The translations under genes were made by a program, and so were the position numbers. This document shows, piece by piece, positions 1 through 9,581 of a stretch of 64,000 nucleotides of DNA. Below the pieces are notes generated by a model, which saw nothing but the letters and a program-made list of their open reading frames with translations, ran no database searches and was not told the origin of the DNA. This stretch comes from Clostridiales bacterium (GTDB lineage: Bacteria > Bacillota > Clostridia > Christensenellales > Aristaeellaceae): contig SFNY01000001.1 in NCBI GenBank assembly GCA_004554085.1, forward strand, positions 1-64,000, in the 5' to 3' direction. The first letter of the stretch is position 1, and each line of letters opens with the position of its first letter.

Positions 1-20
1 CGCCGTCATACGCCGTCATA
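1..20. repeat. Tandem 10-bp direct repeat at the window edge
   Basis: The decamer CGCCGTCATA occurs twice back to back. It lies in the noncoding flank downstream of sigH and is cut by the window edge, so the true copy number is unknown. Positions 21-117 hold no gene; a short inverted repeat (GTCCGC / GCGGAC arms, 98-114) follows the sigH stop but has no T-run. Confidence 0.4.
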
Positions 21-117
21 CAGCATTTATTTTATAGGAAAACGGGAAGTTTGTCAACCATGAATTGTAATTTCCCCGTTTAGAATCTCATTGAATGTCC
101 GCATGGCGCGGACGATG

Positions 118-735
118 TCACTTCTGCTCCAGATATTTCAGCAATTTGCGCTTGATGCGCTGCAGCGCGTTGTCGATGGACTTCACATGGCGGCCCATCT
201 CCTCGGAGATTTCCACATAGCTCTTGCCCTCCATGTAGCGCACCAGCACCTCCTTCTCCAGATCGGAGAGCATCTGGCCGATGCGGCCCTCGATGACGGA
301 CAGGTCCTCCCGGTTGATGAGCATTTCCTCCGGGTTGGAGGGCGTCTCCTCGGTGATCACGTCCAGCAGCGTGCGATCGGAGTCCTCGTCGTAGATGGGG
401 CGGTTGAGCGAGACGTAGTTGTTCAGCGGAATGTGCTTCTGCCGCGTGGCGGTCTTGATGGCCGTGATGATCTGCCGCGTGATGCACAGTTCGGCAAACG
501 CGCGGAAGGATTTGAGCTTTTCCTCGCGGTAGTCCCGGATCGCCTTGTACAGGCCGATCATGCCCTCCTGCACAATGTCCTCGTGGTCCGCGCCGATCAG
601 AAAGTAGCTGCGGGCCTTGGTGCGCACGAAGTTCTTGTACTTGTTCAGCAGGTATTCCAGCGCCGCGCCGTCGGCCTCCTGGGCCAGCTTCACGATCGCC
701 TCATCCGGCATGTTTTCAAAATCCCGTGTGGTCAT
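118..735 (-). CDS. sigH: RNA polymerase sigma-H factor (sporulation / transition state)
   Basis: A sigma-70 family factor of 205 residues, close to the usual SigH length. Region 2 (about residues 25-95) contains the core-binding and -10-recognition helices, with HEDIVQEGMIGLYKAIRDY. Region 4 (about 155-200) is a helix-turn-helix with SYVEISEEMGRHVKSIDNAL. SigH directs early sporulation and post-exponential genes in spore formers. The chosen ATG has GGAGGG just upstream; the longer reading frame has no ribosome site. It is the last gene of mrnC-rlmB-rae1-sigH, starting 13 bases after the rae1 stop, the same order as in Bacillus subtilis, so it is probably co-transcribed. Family assignment is firm. 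Confidence 0.95.
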   Translation of the reverse strand: MTTRDFENMPDEAIVKLAQEADGAALEYLLNKYKNFVRTKARSYFLIGADHEDIVQEGMIGLYKAIRDYREEKLKSFRAFAELCITRQIITAIKTATRQKHIPLNNYVSLNRPIYDEDSDRTLLDVITEETPSNPEEMLINREDLSVIEGRIGQMLSDLEKEVLVRYMEGKSYVEISEEMGRHVKSIDNALQRIKRKLLKYLEQK

Positions 736-748
736 CGGTCCCTCCGAT

Positions 749-1291
749 TCATTGTTCCCTGCGCATGCGCTCCAGCTTTGCAAGCACGTCCTCCGGCAGA
801 CGGTCGGCCACCGTGGGCCTGCGCGCGCCGGAGCTGCTCACGCGCCCGCCGCGGGCCTGCTGGGCCATGTCCATCTCCAGAAGCAGTTCGCGCGACGACA
901 CGCGCACCGCGCCCCGGCCCAACACCACGGTCTGCTCCACGCCGTCCGAGGTCGCCACCCGCACCTCCGCGCGCCGCAGGGCGATGTCCTCCGCCAGCTC
1001 GTCGCACAGGCGCTCGATGTAGCAGTCCGCCGTCTCGCCCTTCATGGTGAACACCACCTCCAGGGCTCCGTGGCGCTCCACGCTGCGCTGCCTGCGGTCC
1101 GACAGCCACGCGTCGTACACCAGGATGATCTGCTGGCCAGAGTAGCCCGCGTAGTCGTGCAGGCGATCGGTGAGCCTGCGCCGCGCGTCCTCCAGCTGCA
1201 GGCTCTCCCGCACTGGCTTGCGCACGTTGATGACGTTGTAGCCGTCCACGATCAGGATGCGCCTGCGCGGCCCCGCCGCGTTGCGCTTCAC
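749..1291 (-). CDS. rae1: NYN-domain ribosome-dependent mRNA endonuclease (Rae1/YacP family)
   Basis: A 180-residue protein matching the YacP/Rae1 family, which cleaves mRNA in the ribosomal A site in B. subtilis. The NYN (PIN-like) fold starts with RILIVDGYNVI, in which Asp16 is the expected metal-binding residue, and continues with YDAWLSDRR and VRVATSDGVEQ, the further acidic positions. The start is a GTG that overlaps the rlmB stop as GTGA, with no good ribosome site of its own, so translational coupling to rlmB is likely. Position between rlmB and sigH is the conserved one for yacP. Confidence 0.88.
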   Translation of the reverse strand: MKRNAAGPRRRILIVDGYNVINVRKPVRESLQLEDARRRLTDRLHDYAGYSGQQIILVYDAWLSDRRQRSVERHGALEVVFTMKGETADCYIERLCDELAEDIALRRAEVRVATSDGVEQTVVLGRGAVRVSSRELLLEMDMAQQARGGRVSSSGARRPTVADRLPEDVLAKLERMRREQ

Positions 1292-2484
1292 TTTGCCCGG
1301 GCGCGGACGATCTCGTACATCAGAATGCCCGCCGCCACCGAGGCGTTCAGCGACACGATCTGCCCCTTCATGGGCAGCGTCACCGTCCGGTCGCACTTTT
1401 CCAGCGTCAGGCGGGAGATCCCCTCGCCCTCCGAGCCGATCACCATCGCCACCGGGCCGGTGAGATCCGCGCTCAGCGCGTCCTCGCCGTCCATCGCCGT
1501 GCCGATCACCCACACGCCGCGCTTTTTCAGCTCGTCGATCATGCGGTTCAGGTTCTTCACCCGAGCGATGGGCAGGTAGTTCAGCGCCCCCGCCGCAGCC
1601 TTCGCCGCCGCCGGGCCGAGCCCCGCCGCGCGCCGCTCCGGCAAAATCACGCCGTGGGCCCCCGCGCACTCCGCAGAGCGGATGATCGCGCCCAGGTTGT
1701 GGGGATCGGTCACACCGTCCAGAATGACGATGAACGGATCCTCGCCGCGCTCCGCCGCGAGGGCGAGAATATCGTCCAAACTCTTATAATCCACCGCCGC
1801 CACGTAGGCCAGCATGCCCTGATGGGCCGGATAGATCTGATCCAGGCGGCTGCGGTCCACCGTCTGCACCACCGCGCCGGCGTCCCGCGCCATGCGAATG
1901 ATGTCCTTCGCTGCGCCGGACAGGTCGCCCTGGGCCACCAGCAGCTTCTCCACCGTGCGGCCGGATTTGAGCGCCTCGCGGATGGGGTTGCGGCCCACCA
2001 GCAGGCCCTCGTTTTCCTCCGGATTCATCGCGGGATTTGCGTGCATCTCCCGACCGGGAGCCTGCCGGTCATCGCCCGCGCGCTCCTGCCTCTGGGCTGC
2101 AACGGACGGGTTTTCACGGACGTCCTCCGCGTCCACGCGCTGCGCCCGGGGCACATTGTCATAGATCGCGCCCACCCGGGGGCCTGCGCTGCGGGGTTTT
2201 CCGCCGCGATTCGCAGCATATCCACCGTCATGCTCAGGTTTTCCACGGCCATATGCAGAATTTCCACCGTTGCGGTCAGAATTTCTACTGCGATTCCCGG
2301 CATATCCACCATCGCGACCGGAATATCCACCGCGATTCACAGAATATCCACCGTCCCGATCCGCTTTTCCACTGCGGTTTGCGGCAGTTTCGCCATCCCC
2401 CCGCAGCGGATAGGTTCTGCGGGACGCGCCCTGCATATTCCTGTTTCCGCGATATGCGCCCTCGCGGCGATCGTCATTTTTCAT
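1288..2484 (-). CDS. rlmB: 23S rRNA 2'-O-methyltransferase RlmB (TrmH/SpoU family) with a long repetitive N-terminal extension
   Basis: The C-terminal 240 residues are a normal RlmB: a substrate-binding domain (about 158-232, beginning EGLLVGRNPIREAL) and a SpoU knot domain with DPHNLGAIIRSAE (259-271), VIGSEGEGIS and SLNASVAAGILMYE, which form the S-adenosylmethionine knot. It should methylate the 2'-OH of the peptidyl-transferase guanosine (E. coli G2251). Unusual is a 157-residue N-terminal extension, rich in Gly, Arg, Asn and Tyr, with GGY..NR repeats at residues 44-96; typical bacterial RlmB lacks it. The ATG follows GGAGGAGG and overlaps the mrnC end by 11 bases. Confidence 0.93.
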   Translation of the reverse strand: MKNDDRREGAYRGNRNMQGASRRTYPLRGDGETAANRSGKADRDGGYSVNRGGYSGRDGGYAGNRSRNSDRNGGNSAYGRGKPEHDGGYAANRGGKPRSAGPRVGAIYDNVPRAQRVDAEDVRENPSVAAQRQERAGDDRQAPGREMHANPAMNPEENEGLLVGRNPIREALKSGRTVEKLLVAQGDLSGAAKDIIRMARDAGAVVQTVDRSRLDQIYPAHQGMLAYVAAVDYKSLDDILALAAERGEDPFIVILDGVTDPHNLGAIIRSAECAGAHGVILPERRAAGLGPAAAKAAAGALNYLPIARVKNLNRMIDELKKRGVWVIGTAMDGEDALSADLTGPVAMVIGSEGEGISRLTLEKCDRTVTLPMKGQIVSLNASVAAGILMYEIVRARAK

Positions 2485-2866
2485 GGGAAACCTCCTCCGA
2501 AAGCGCCTTTTCCAGCAATTCATCCATGCGCGCCTGCTGACTGGTGAGATAGAGGTAGCCGATCAGCGCCTCCAGCGCCGTGGCGCGGTGATACTCGGCG
2601 GGACTGGCATTTTTGGGGGGATTCTGGTGGGCGTTGCGGGCCCGGCGCACCACGCCGGCCTCAATTTCGCTCAATTCCCCCTCGATGCGGCCCAGGGCCT
2701 GGGCCTGGGCGTGGCAGCAGACCTGCTTGACGGCCTCGCGGTGCATGTTCTGCACCCGTCCGCCCCGGCGCACCAGGCGGCGGCGCACGTAAAGATCATA
2801 AATTGCATCTCCCATGTACGCCAGCTCCAGCGAACCCGGCAGAGAATTGTGTTCAAAAGTCTCCAT
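2474..2866 (-). CDS. mrnC: Mini-ribonuclease III (23S rRNA maturation)
   Basis: A 130-residue protein made only of an RNase III catalytic domain, as in Mini-III, without the double-stranded-RNA-binding domain. The family signature LAYMGDAIYDLYVRR at 15-29 holds the catalytic Asp20; a second acidic cluster is ATALEALIGYLYL near the C-terminus. Mini-III trims the double-stranded ends of 23S precursor RNA. The ATG has AAGGAGC upstream. It is the first gene of the operon with rlmB, rae1 and sigH; no cysS precedes it here, unlike Bacillus. Confidence 0.92.
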   Translation of the reverse strand: METFEHNSLPGSLELAYMGDAIYDLYVRRRLVRRGGRVQNMHREAVKQVCCHAQAQALGRIEGELSEIEAGVVRRARNAHQNPPKNASPAEYHRATALEALIGYLYLTSQQARMDELLEKALSEEVSHEK

Positions 2867-3543
2867 TTCTGCTCCTTCGGCGCGAAAAACTCCCGCGCCC
2901 CGCATTCACGCATAAAACCCGATTATGCACGCTATCAGTATAACAGAAGAAATGTTTCCAAACAAGTGGAGCGTGTAATTTTTTGTAAAATATTGCCCGC
3001 GGAAACTGTGGCAAAATGAATATTTCCACCGCTGCCCGTGTATGTTCAAAACCCCAAACCGGGGACAAATCCACACTTTCCACATGGTTATCCACAAAAA
3101 GAATCCCCAATTCCCGGGGTTTCCGGGAGTTTTCCCATGTTATCCACAAGATTTCCGGTCTTGAATAAAATATTTTCCACAGAATTCAGTCTGTTTCGAT
3201 CACAGCATTTTCAAACTTGGTCGGTTTTATCGCACATCGCATGCTTTTTCCGTCTAATTTTCGTCAAAATCACCAGCTTATCCACAGCCGGCAGGAGAAA
3301 TCCACCGCCGTTTCTGCCATCACTTTATTTCCATTCATGCATATTTGTTACAAAAGTATTTCATGTATGTGTTATTTAATTATACGTTATGTGCTTCCGC
3401 CCTGAAATTATCCCATTCCCCAGTGAATGCGGATTTCCCCTGCATAAATACGGTGGAAATGCATGGATATTTCATACAGGAAGCGGAGATTTTCCCCAGA
3501 TTCGAGGGATATTTTCGCCGGGTATTTCTTCTGTATACGGCAA
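2867..3543. other. AT-rich gene-free region with a cluster of DnaA boxes
   Basis: About 680 bases without a believable gene, distinctly more AT-rich than the flanks. Three perfect DnaA boxes TTATCCACA lie at 3088-3096, 3140-3148 and 3278-3286, and TTTTCCACA, which also fits TTWTNCACA, at 3173-3181. One-mismatch sites are at 3076-3084 (CTTTCCACA) and 2923-2931. All are on the plus strand. An especially AT-rich stretch at about 3340-3395 resembles an unwinding element. No dnaA, dnaN or rpmH is nearby and gene direction does not switch here, so a DnaA-titrating or regulatory cluster upstream of the sigH operon is more likely than oriC. Confidence 0.7.
2937..2965 (-). promoter_or_regulatory. Putative promoter of the mrnC-rlmB-rae1-sigH operon
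   Basis: On the minus strand TTGTTT (2965-2960), a 17-base spacer and TATACT (2942-2937) form a sigma-A type promoter about 70 bases before the mrnC start. A DnaA-box-like TTATGCACG (2923-2931) lies just downstream of the -10. Confidence 0.6.
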
Positions 3544-3576
3544 AACGGAGGAAGCGCTGCGCGCGCTTCCTCCGTT
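3544..3576 (-). terminator. Hairpin terminator after tsaD
   Basis: A perfect 14-bp stem (AACGGAGGAAGCGC with its complement) and a 5-base loop lie 15 bases past the tsaD stop; on the minus strand it is followed by a short T-run. Confidence 0.7.
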
Positions 3577-3591
3577 CAGACCGGAGTCGGT

Positions 3592-4620
3592 TCAATTGTC
3601 GAACATCCTGAGCGACGGCAGGGCGTTCAGGCTCAGCCGGGCCAGCTCCCCGGCCATCAGGCGGTAGAAGCCCGCCGCGCCGATCATCACGGCGTTGTCG
3701 GTGCACAGTCTCTTGGGCGGCATGAACACCTGAAGGCCCGCCCTCTCTCCGCGGCGCAGCAGCTCGCTGCGCAGCAGGGAATTGGCCGCAACGCCGCCCG
3801 CCACGGTGAGCTTCTTCGCGCCCGTATCCTGCGCGGCCAGCAGCGTCTTGTCCACCAGCAGATCCACCACGCTCCTGCGGAAGGAGGCGGCGAAGTCCTT
3901 CGCGTCGATCTCCAGCCCCTGCTGGCGCAGGTTGTGGGCCTGGTTGATGACGGCGGTCTTGAGGCCGCTGAAGGAGAAGTCGTCGCCCTCGTCCGCCAGC
4001 TTGTCCAGCAGCGGCCCGCCCGGATAGGGGATGCTCAGCACCCGGGCGACCTTGTCGAAGGCCTCGCCAGCGGCATCATCGGTGGTCTGGCCGATGAGCC
4101 GGTACTGTCCGTAGTGGTCCACGGACACGATGTGGCTGTGTCCGCCGGAGGCGACCAGGCAGACGAAGGGCGGTTCAAGGTCAGGGTGGGCGACGTAGTT
4201 CGCGCTGACGTGGCCCTCGATGTGGTTGACGGGAATCAGCGGCAACTCCCGGGCATAGGCCAGGGACTTGGCCCAGCTCACGCCGGTGAGCAGCGCGCCC
4301 ACCAGGCCGGGGCCGTAGGTGACGGCGATTGCATCGATGTCATCCAGCGTGCAGTTCGCCTGTGCAAGCGCCATTTCCAGCAACGGATCGATGGCCTCCA
4401 CGTGCATGCGGCTGGCGATCTCCGGCACCACGCCGCCATAGAGCGCGTGCACGTCGATCTGGCTGGCGATGGCGTTGGCGCGCTCGATGCGCCCATCGTC
4501 CACGATGGCGATGGCGGTCTCGTCGCAGGAGGATTCCACCGCAAGGATGCGGGCGTGTCCATGCTTACGCAGCGCGTCCGCCTTTTCGCGCATGCGCGCC
4601 TCATAGCTCAACGGTTTCAT
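3592..4620 (-). CDS. tsaD: tRNA N6-adenosine threonylcarbamoyltransferase TsaD
   Basis: A 342-residue Kae1/TsaD protein that, with TsaB and TsaE, transfers threonylcarbamoyl to A37 of ANN-decoding tRNAs. It opens its core with ILAVESSCDETAIAIVDDG (residues 25-43), carries the metal-binding HIEGH motif and the ASGGHSHI and GGVAANSLLR nucleotide-binding segments. The ATG at 4620 has GAGG upstream and overlaps the stop of the preceding membrane-protein gene as ATGA, pointing to coupled translation. tsaB and tsaE are not in this window. Confidence 0.95.
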   Translation of the reverse strand: MKPLSYEARMREKADALRKHGHARILAVESSCDETAIAIVDDGRIERANAIASQIDVHALYGGVVPEIASRMHVEAIDPLLEMALAQANCTLDDIDAIAVTYGPGLVGALLTGVSWAKSLAYARELPLIPVNHIEGHVSANYVAHPDLEPPFVCLVASGGHSHIVSVDHYGQYRLIGQTTDDAAGEAFDKVARVLSIPYPGGPLLDKLADEGDDFSFSGLKTAVINQAHNLRQQGLEIDAKDFAASFRRSVVDLLVDKTLLAAQDTGAKKLTVAGGVAANSLLRSELLRRGERAGLQVFMPPKRLCTDNAVMIGAAGFYRLMAGELARLSLNALPSLRMFDN

Positions 4621-5357
4621 ACCTGTTTCCTCTTTCGTACTCGATTGGAAATCCATTTAAGTCCGGTCAAAAGCAGCGGCACGCCCAGTAGAATCACCGC
4701 CGCACGCAGCGCAATGCGCAGGCCCATGCTTTCAAACATGCTCGCCGGGCAGATGCGAATCAGCAGGTCGGTTTCCGGGTTCAGCAGCCACAGATCGTTG
4801 GCGAACAGGATTCTGTGGAAGAAGTTGAAGGCGGAGCCAAAGTCAATCGCCGCCCAGACGCCGAAGATGGCCAGCGGAACGATGAGGATCAGCGAACCGA
4901 TCCACATCGGAGCCACGCTGACAGCGCGCGCAGGCTTCTCCTTCCACTCCAGAATCAGACTCAGCAGAACCATCAGCGCCGCCGCGATGGCGAGGCTTAA
5001 GCGCAGCGTCCGCAGGAGCTTGAACAGCTGCTGACAGTCCTCCATGTGTTGAATCTCCCGCGCGTTGAAGGCATCCTGTTCCACACCGTCCACCACCACG
5101 CGCAGCGACCCGCCCTCGGGGTTCAACCACTCCACGTTCCAGTCCTCCCGACCCCGCAGGCAGCTGGCGAGGTGCACGTCCAGCTTCTCCAGCGCCTCCG
5201 CGGAGATGCCCGCCGATTCCGGCAGGCCCGCGCGGGTCTGGAGCTCGAAGTAGAGCGTCTCATTCGTTCCGATCTCCAGCACTGCATCGGAAATGAAGCA
5301 GAGCGCAAAGCACAGCCACAACAGCAGGTTTACGATGCACAGGATTCTTTTCTTCAT
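4617..5357 (-). CDS. DUF1461 / TIGR01906-type integral membrane protein
   Basis: A 246-residue membrane protein of unknown function. One N-terminal membrane segment (KRILCIVNLLLWLCFALCFI) is followed by an extracytoplasmic stretch of roughly 90 residues and three more hydrophobic segments. The conserved family signature NDLWLLNPETDLLIRICP lies between the last two. The gene overlaps tsaD by four bases (ATGA) and should form a two-gene operon with it. The ATG was preferred over an upstream TTG because GGGAG lies at good distance from it. Confidence 0.8.
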   Translation of the reverse strand: MKKRILCIVNLLLWLCFALCFISDAVLEIGTNETLYFELQTRAGLPESAGISAEALEKLDVHLASCLRGREDWNVEWLNPEGGSLRVVVDGVEQDAFNAREIQHMEDCQQLFKLLRTLRLSLAIAAALMVLLSLILEWKEKPARAVSVAPMWIGSLILIVPLAIFGVWAAIDFGSAFNFFHRILFANDLWLLNPETDLLIRICPASMFESMGLRIALRAAVILLGVPLLLTGLKWISNRVRKRKQV

Positions 5358-5411
5358 GATGGCTCCCAAAACTGTAAGGCGATCTCAGGGCCTCCCCTGT
5401 TGATTCGATGC

Positions 5412-5433
5412 GGCGGGATGTGGGCATCCCGCC
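5412..5433. repeat. Short palindromic repeat (GGCGGG family), copy 1
   Basis: A 9-bp stem GGCGGGATG / CATCCCGCC with loop TGGG, followed by CTACGG. The same unit recurs at 21210, 21431, 32463, 32536, 32577 and 35843. Confidence 0.8.
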
Positions 5434-5484
5434 CTACGGGATTCACGCAAATTCCATTATTTTCAGGTTTTCTTTGGAGGGGGC

Positions 5485-5527
5485 GCGGGGGAGGACTTTC
5501 TTTTTTCGAAAAGAAGTCCTCCCCCGC
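5485..5527 (-). terminator. Strong hairpin after prfB
   Basis: A 14-bp perfect stem (GCGGGGGAGGACTT and complement), extended inward by CTTTT/AAAAG around TTCG, sits 15 bases past the prfB stop. There is no T-run after it on the minus strand, so termination is inferred from position and stability. Confidence 0.55.
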
Positions 5528-5541
5528 AGTCATCCCGTCTT

Positions 5542-6654
5542 TTACAGCTTCTGCAGGTAGCTGGTGACGAAGCCCTCCAGCTTGCCGTCCATCACGGCGG
5601 AGATGTCGCCCATCTCGTAGCCGGTGCGGTGATCCTTGACCATGGTGTAGGGCTGGAAGACGTAGGAGCGAATCTGGCTGCCCCACTCGATCTTCTTGAG
5701 TTCGCCCTTGATGTCGCCCATCTGCTCCTGACGCTGCTGCTCCTTGAGTTCAGCCAGCTTGGCGCGCAGCCAGATGAAGCACATCTCCTTGTTCTGGAGC
5801 TGACTGCGCTCGTTCTGGCACTGCACCACGATGCCGGTGGGCAGGTGGGTAATGCGCACGGCGGAGTCGGTACGGTTGACGTGCTGGCCGCCCTTGCCGG
5901 ACGCGCGGTAGGTGTCGATGCGCAGATCCTCGTTGCGGATCTCGATCTCGCTGTTGTCCACGATGATCGGCGCCACGTCCAGCGACGCAAAGGAGGTGTG
6001 ACGGCGGGCGTTCGCATCGAAGGGCGAGATGCGCACCAGGCGGTGCACGCCGCGCTCGGCCTTCAGATACCCGTAGGCGTAGTCGCCGGTGACCTCAAAG
6101 CTGACAGACTTGATGCCGGCCTCGTCGCCGTCCAGGTAGTCCAGCTCCTTGACGGTAAAGCCCATGCGCTCACAGAAGCGGGTGTACATGCGGTAGAGCA
6201 TCTGCGTCCAGTCCTGGGCCTCGGTGCCGCCCGCACCCGCGTGCAACGTGAGGATGCAGTTGCAGTCGTCGTACTCGCCGGTGAGCAGCGTCTGAAGGCG
6301 CAGGCTCTCCAGATCCTCCTTCAGCGAGGCGAATTCCTTCTTGATGTCCTCGGCCATGGATTCGTCATCCTCCTCCTCGGCCAGCTCCATCATGATCTCG
6401 ATCTCGTCCGCGCGGTTGATCAGGCTCTCGTAGTGCTTGATGCGGTTCTCGGTGGAGTTCGCCTTGGCCGAGATGCGCGTGGCGCGCTCGGTGTCGTCCC
6501 AGAAGCCGTTGGAGCCCATGTCCTCCTGGTACTCCACCAGCTGCTCCCGCAGATGATCCACGTGCAGCGACTCGCCCGCCTCGGCAATCATGCTGCGCAC
6601 GGCGGTCAGATCCTGCTTGAAGACTTCCATTTCAATCATATTGTTCACATCCAA
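5542..6654 (-). CDS. prfB: Peptide chain release factor 2
   Basis: A 370-residue class I release factor. The stop-codon-reading tripeptide SPF (in ISPFDANARRHTSF) identifies it as RF2, reading UGA and UAA, and SGKGGQHVNRTDSAVR holds the GGQ that triggers peptidyl-tRNA hydrolysis. The frame runs unbroken through the N-terminal coiled coil (AGESLHVDHLREQL), so the programmed +1 frameshift used for autoregulation in many bacteria is absent. The start is uncertain: the ATG at 6654 has a weak ribosome site and internal ATGs at 6639 and 6630 are possible. It follows secA by 77 bases, the usual Firmicutes order. Confidence 0.95.
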   Translation of the reverse strand: MDVNNMIEMEVFKQDLTAVRSMIAEAGESLHVDHLREQLVEYQEDMGSNGFWDDTERATRISAKANSTENRIKHYESLINRADEIEIMMELAEEEDDESMAEDIKKEFASLKEDLESLRLQTLLTGEYDDCNCILTLHAGAGGTEAQDWTQMLYRMYTRFCERMGFTVKELDYLDGDEAGIKSVSFEVTGDYAYGYLKAERGVHRLVRISPFDANARRHTSFASLDVAPIIVDNSEIEIRNEDLRIDTYRASGKGGQHVNRTDSAVRITHLPTGIVVQCQNERSQLQNKEMCFIWLRAKLAELKEQQRQEQMGDIKGELKKIEWGSQIRSYVFQPYTMVKDHRTGYEMGDISAVMDGKLEGFVTSYLQKL

Positions 6655-6731
6655 ACTCTATTTTATGTCCCATTGTCAGGTTGTTGCACACATGGATTGC
6701 GCTACGGGGGCGCATTTGTACGCCCGTCGCT

Positions 6732-9479
<2,748 letters not shown>

Positions 9480-9515
9480 TTCAGACCTCCAAGCGTCTCT
9501 ATTTACGCATGATAT

Positions 9516-9545
9516 AGTATAGCACAGACTTCCACGTTTTGACAA
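9516..9545 (-). promoter_or_regulatory. Putative secA promoter
   Basis: Minus strand TTGTCA (9545-9540), 18-base spacer, then TGC-TATACT (-10 at 9521-9516, extended by TGC). It lies 37 bases before the secA start. Confidence 0.7.
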
Positions 9546-9581
9546 ATAAATCTTGTGTTTTGTGAGATTGCGCCTTGCCCG

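Noticed and set aside
2200..2400. Repeated TATCCACC motifs resembling DnaA boxes
   Set aside because: They have two mismatches to TTATCCACA and are the codons of the GGY repeat in RlmB.
3038..3405. Plus-strand open frames in the AT-rich gap
   Set aside because: Short, no ribosome site, no domain, and they run through the DnaA boxes.
2867..3543. Chromosomal origin of replication
   Set aside because: DnaA boxes and AT-rich DNA are present, but no dnaA, dnaN, rpmH or gyrB is near and transcription does not diverge from the site; kept only as a DnaA-box cluster.
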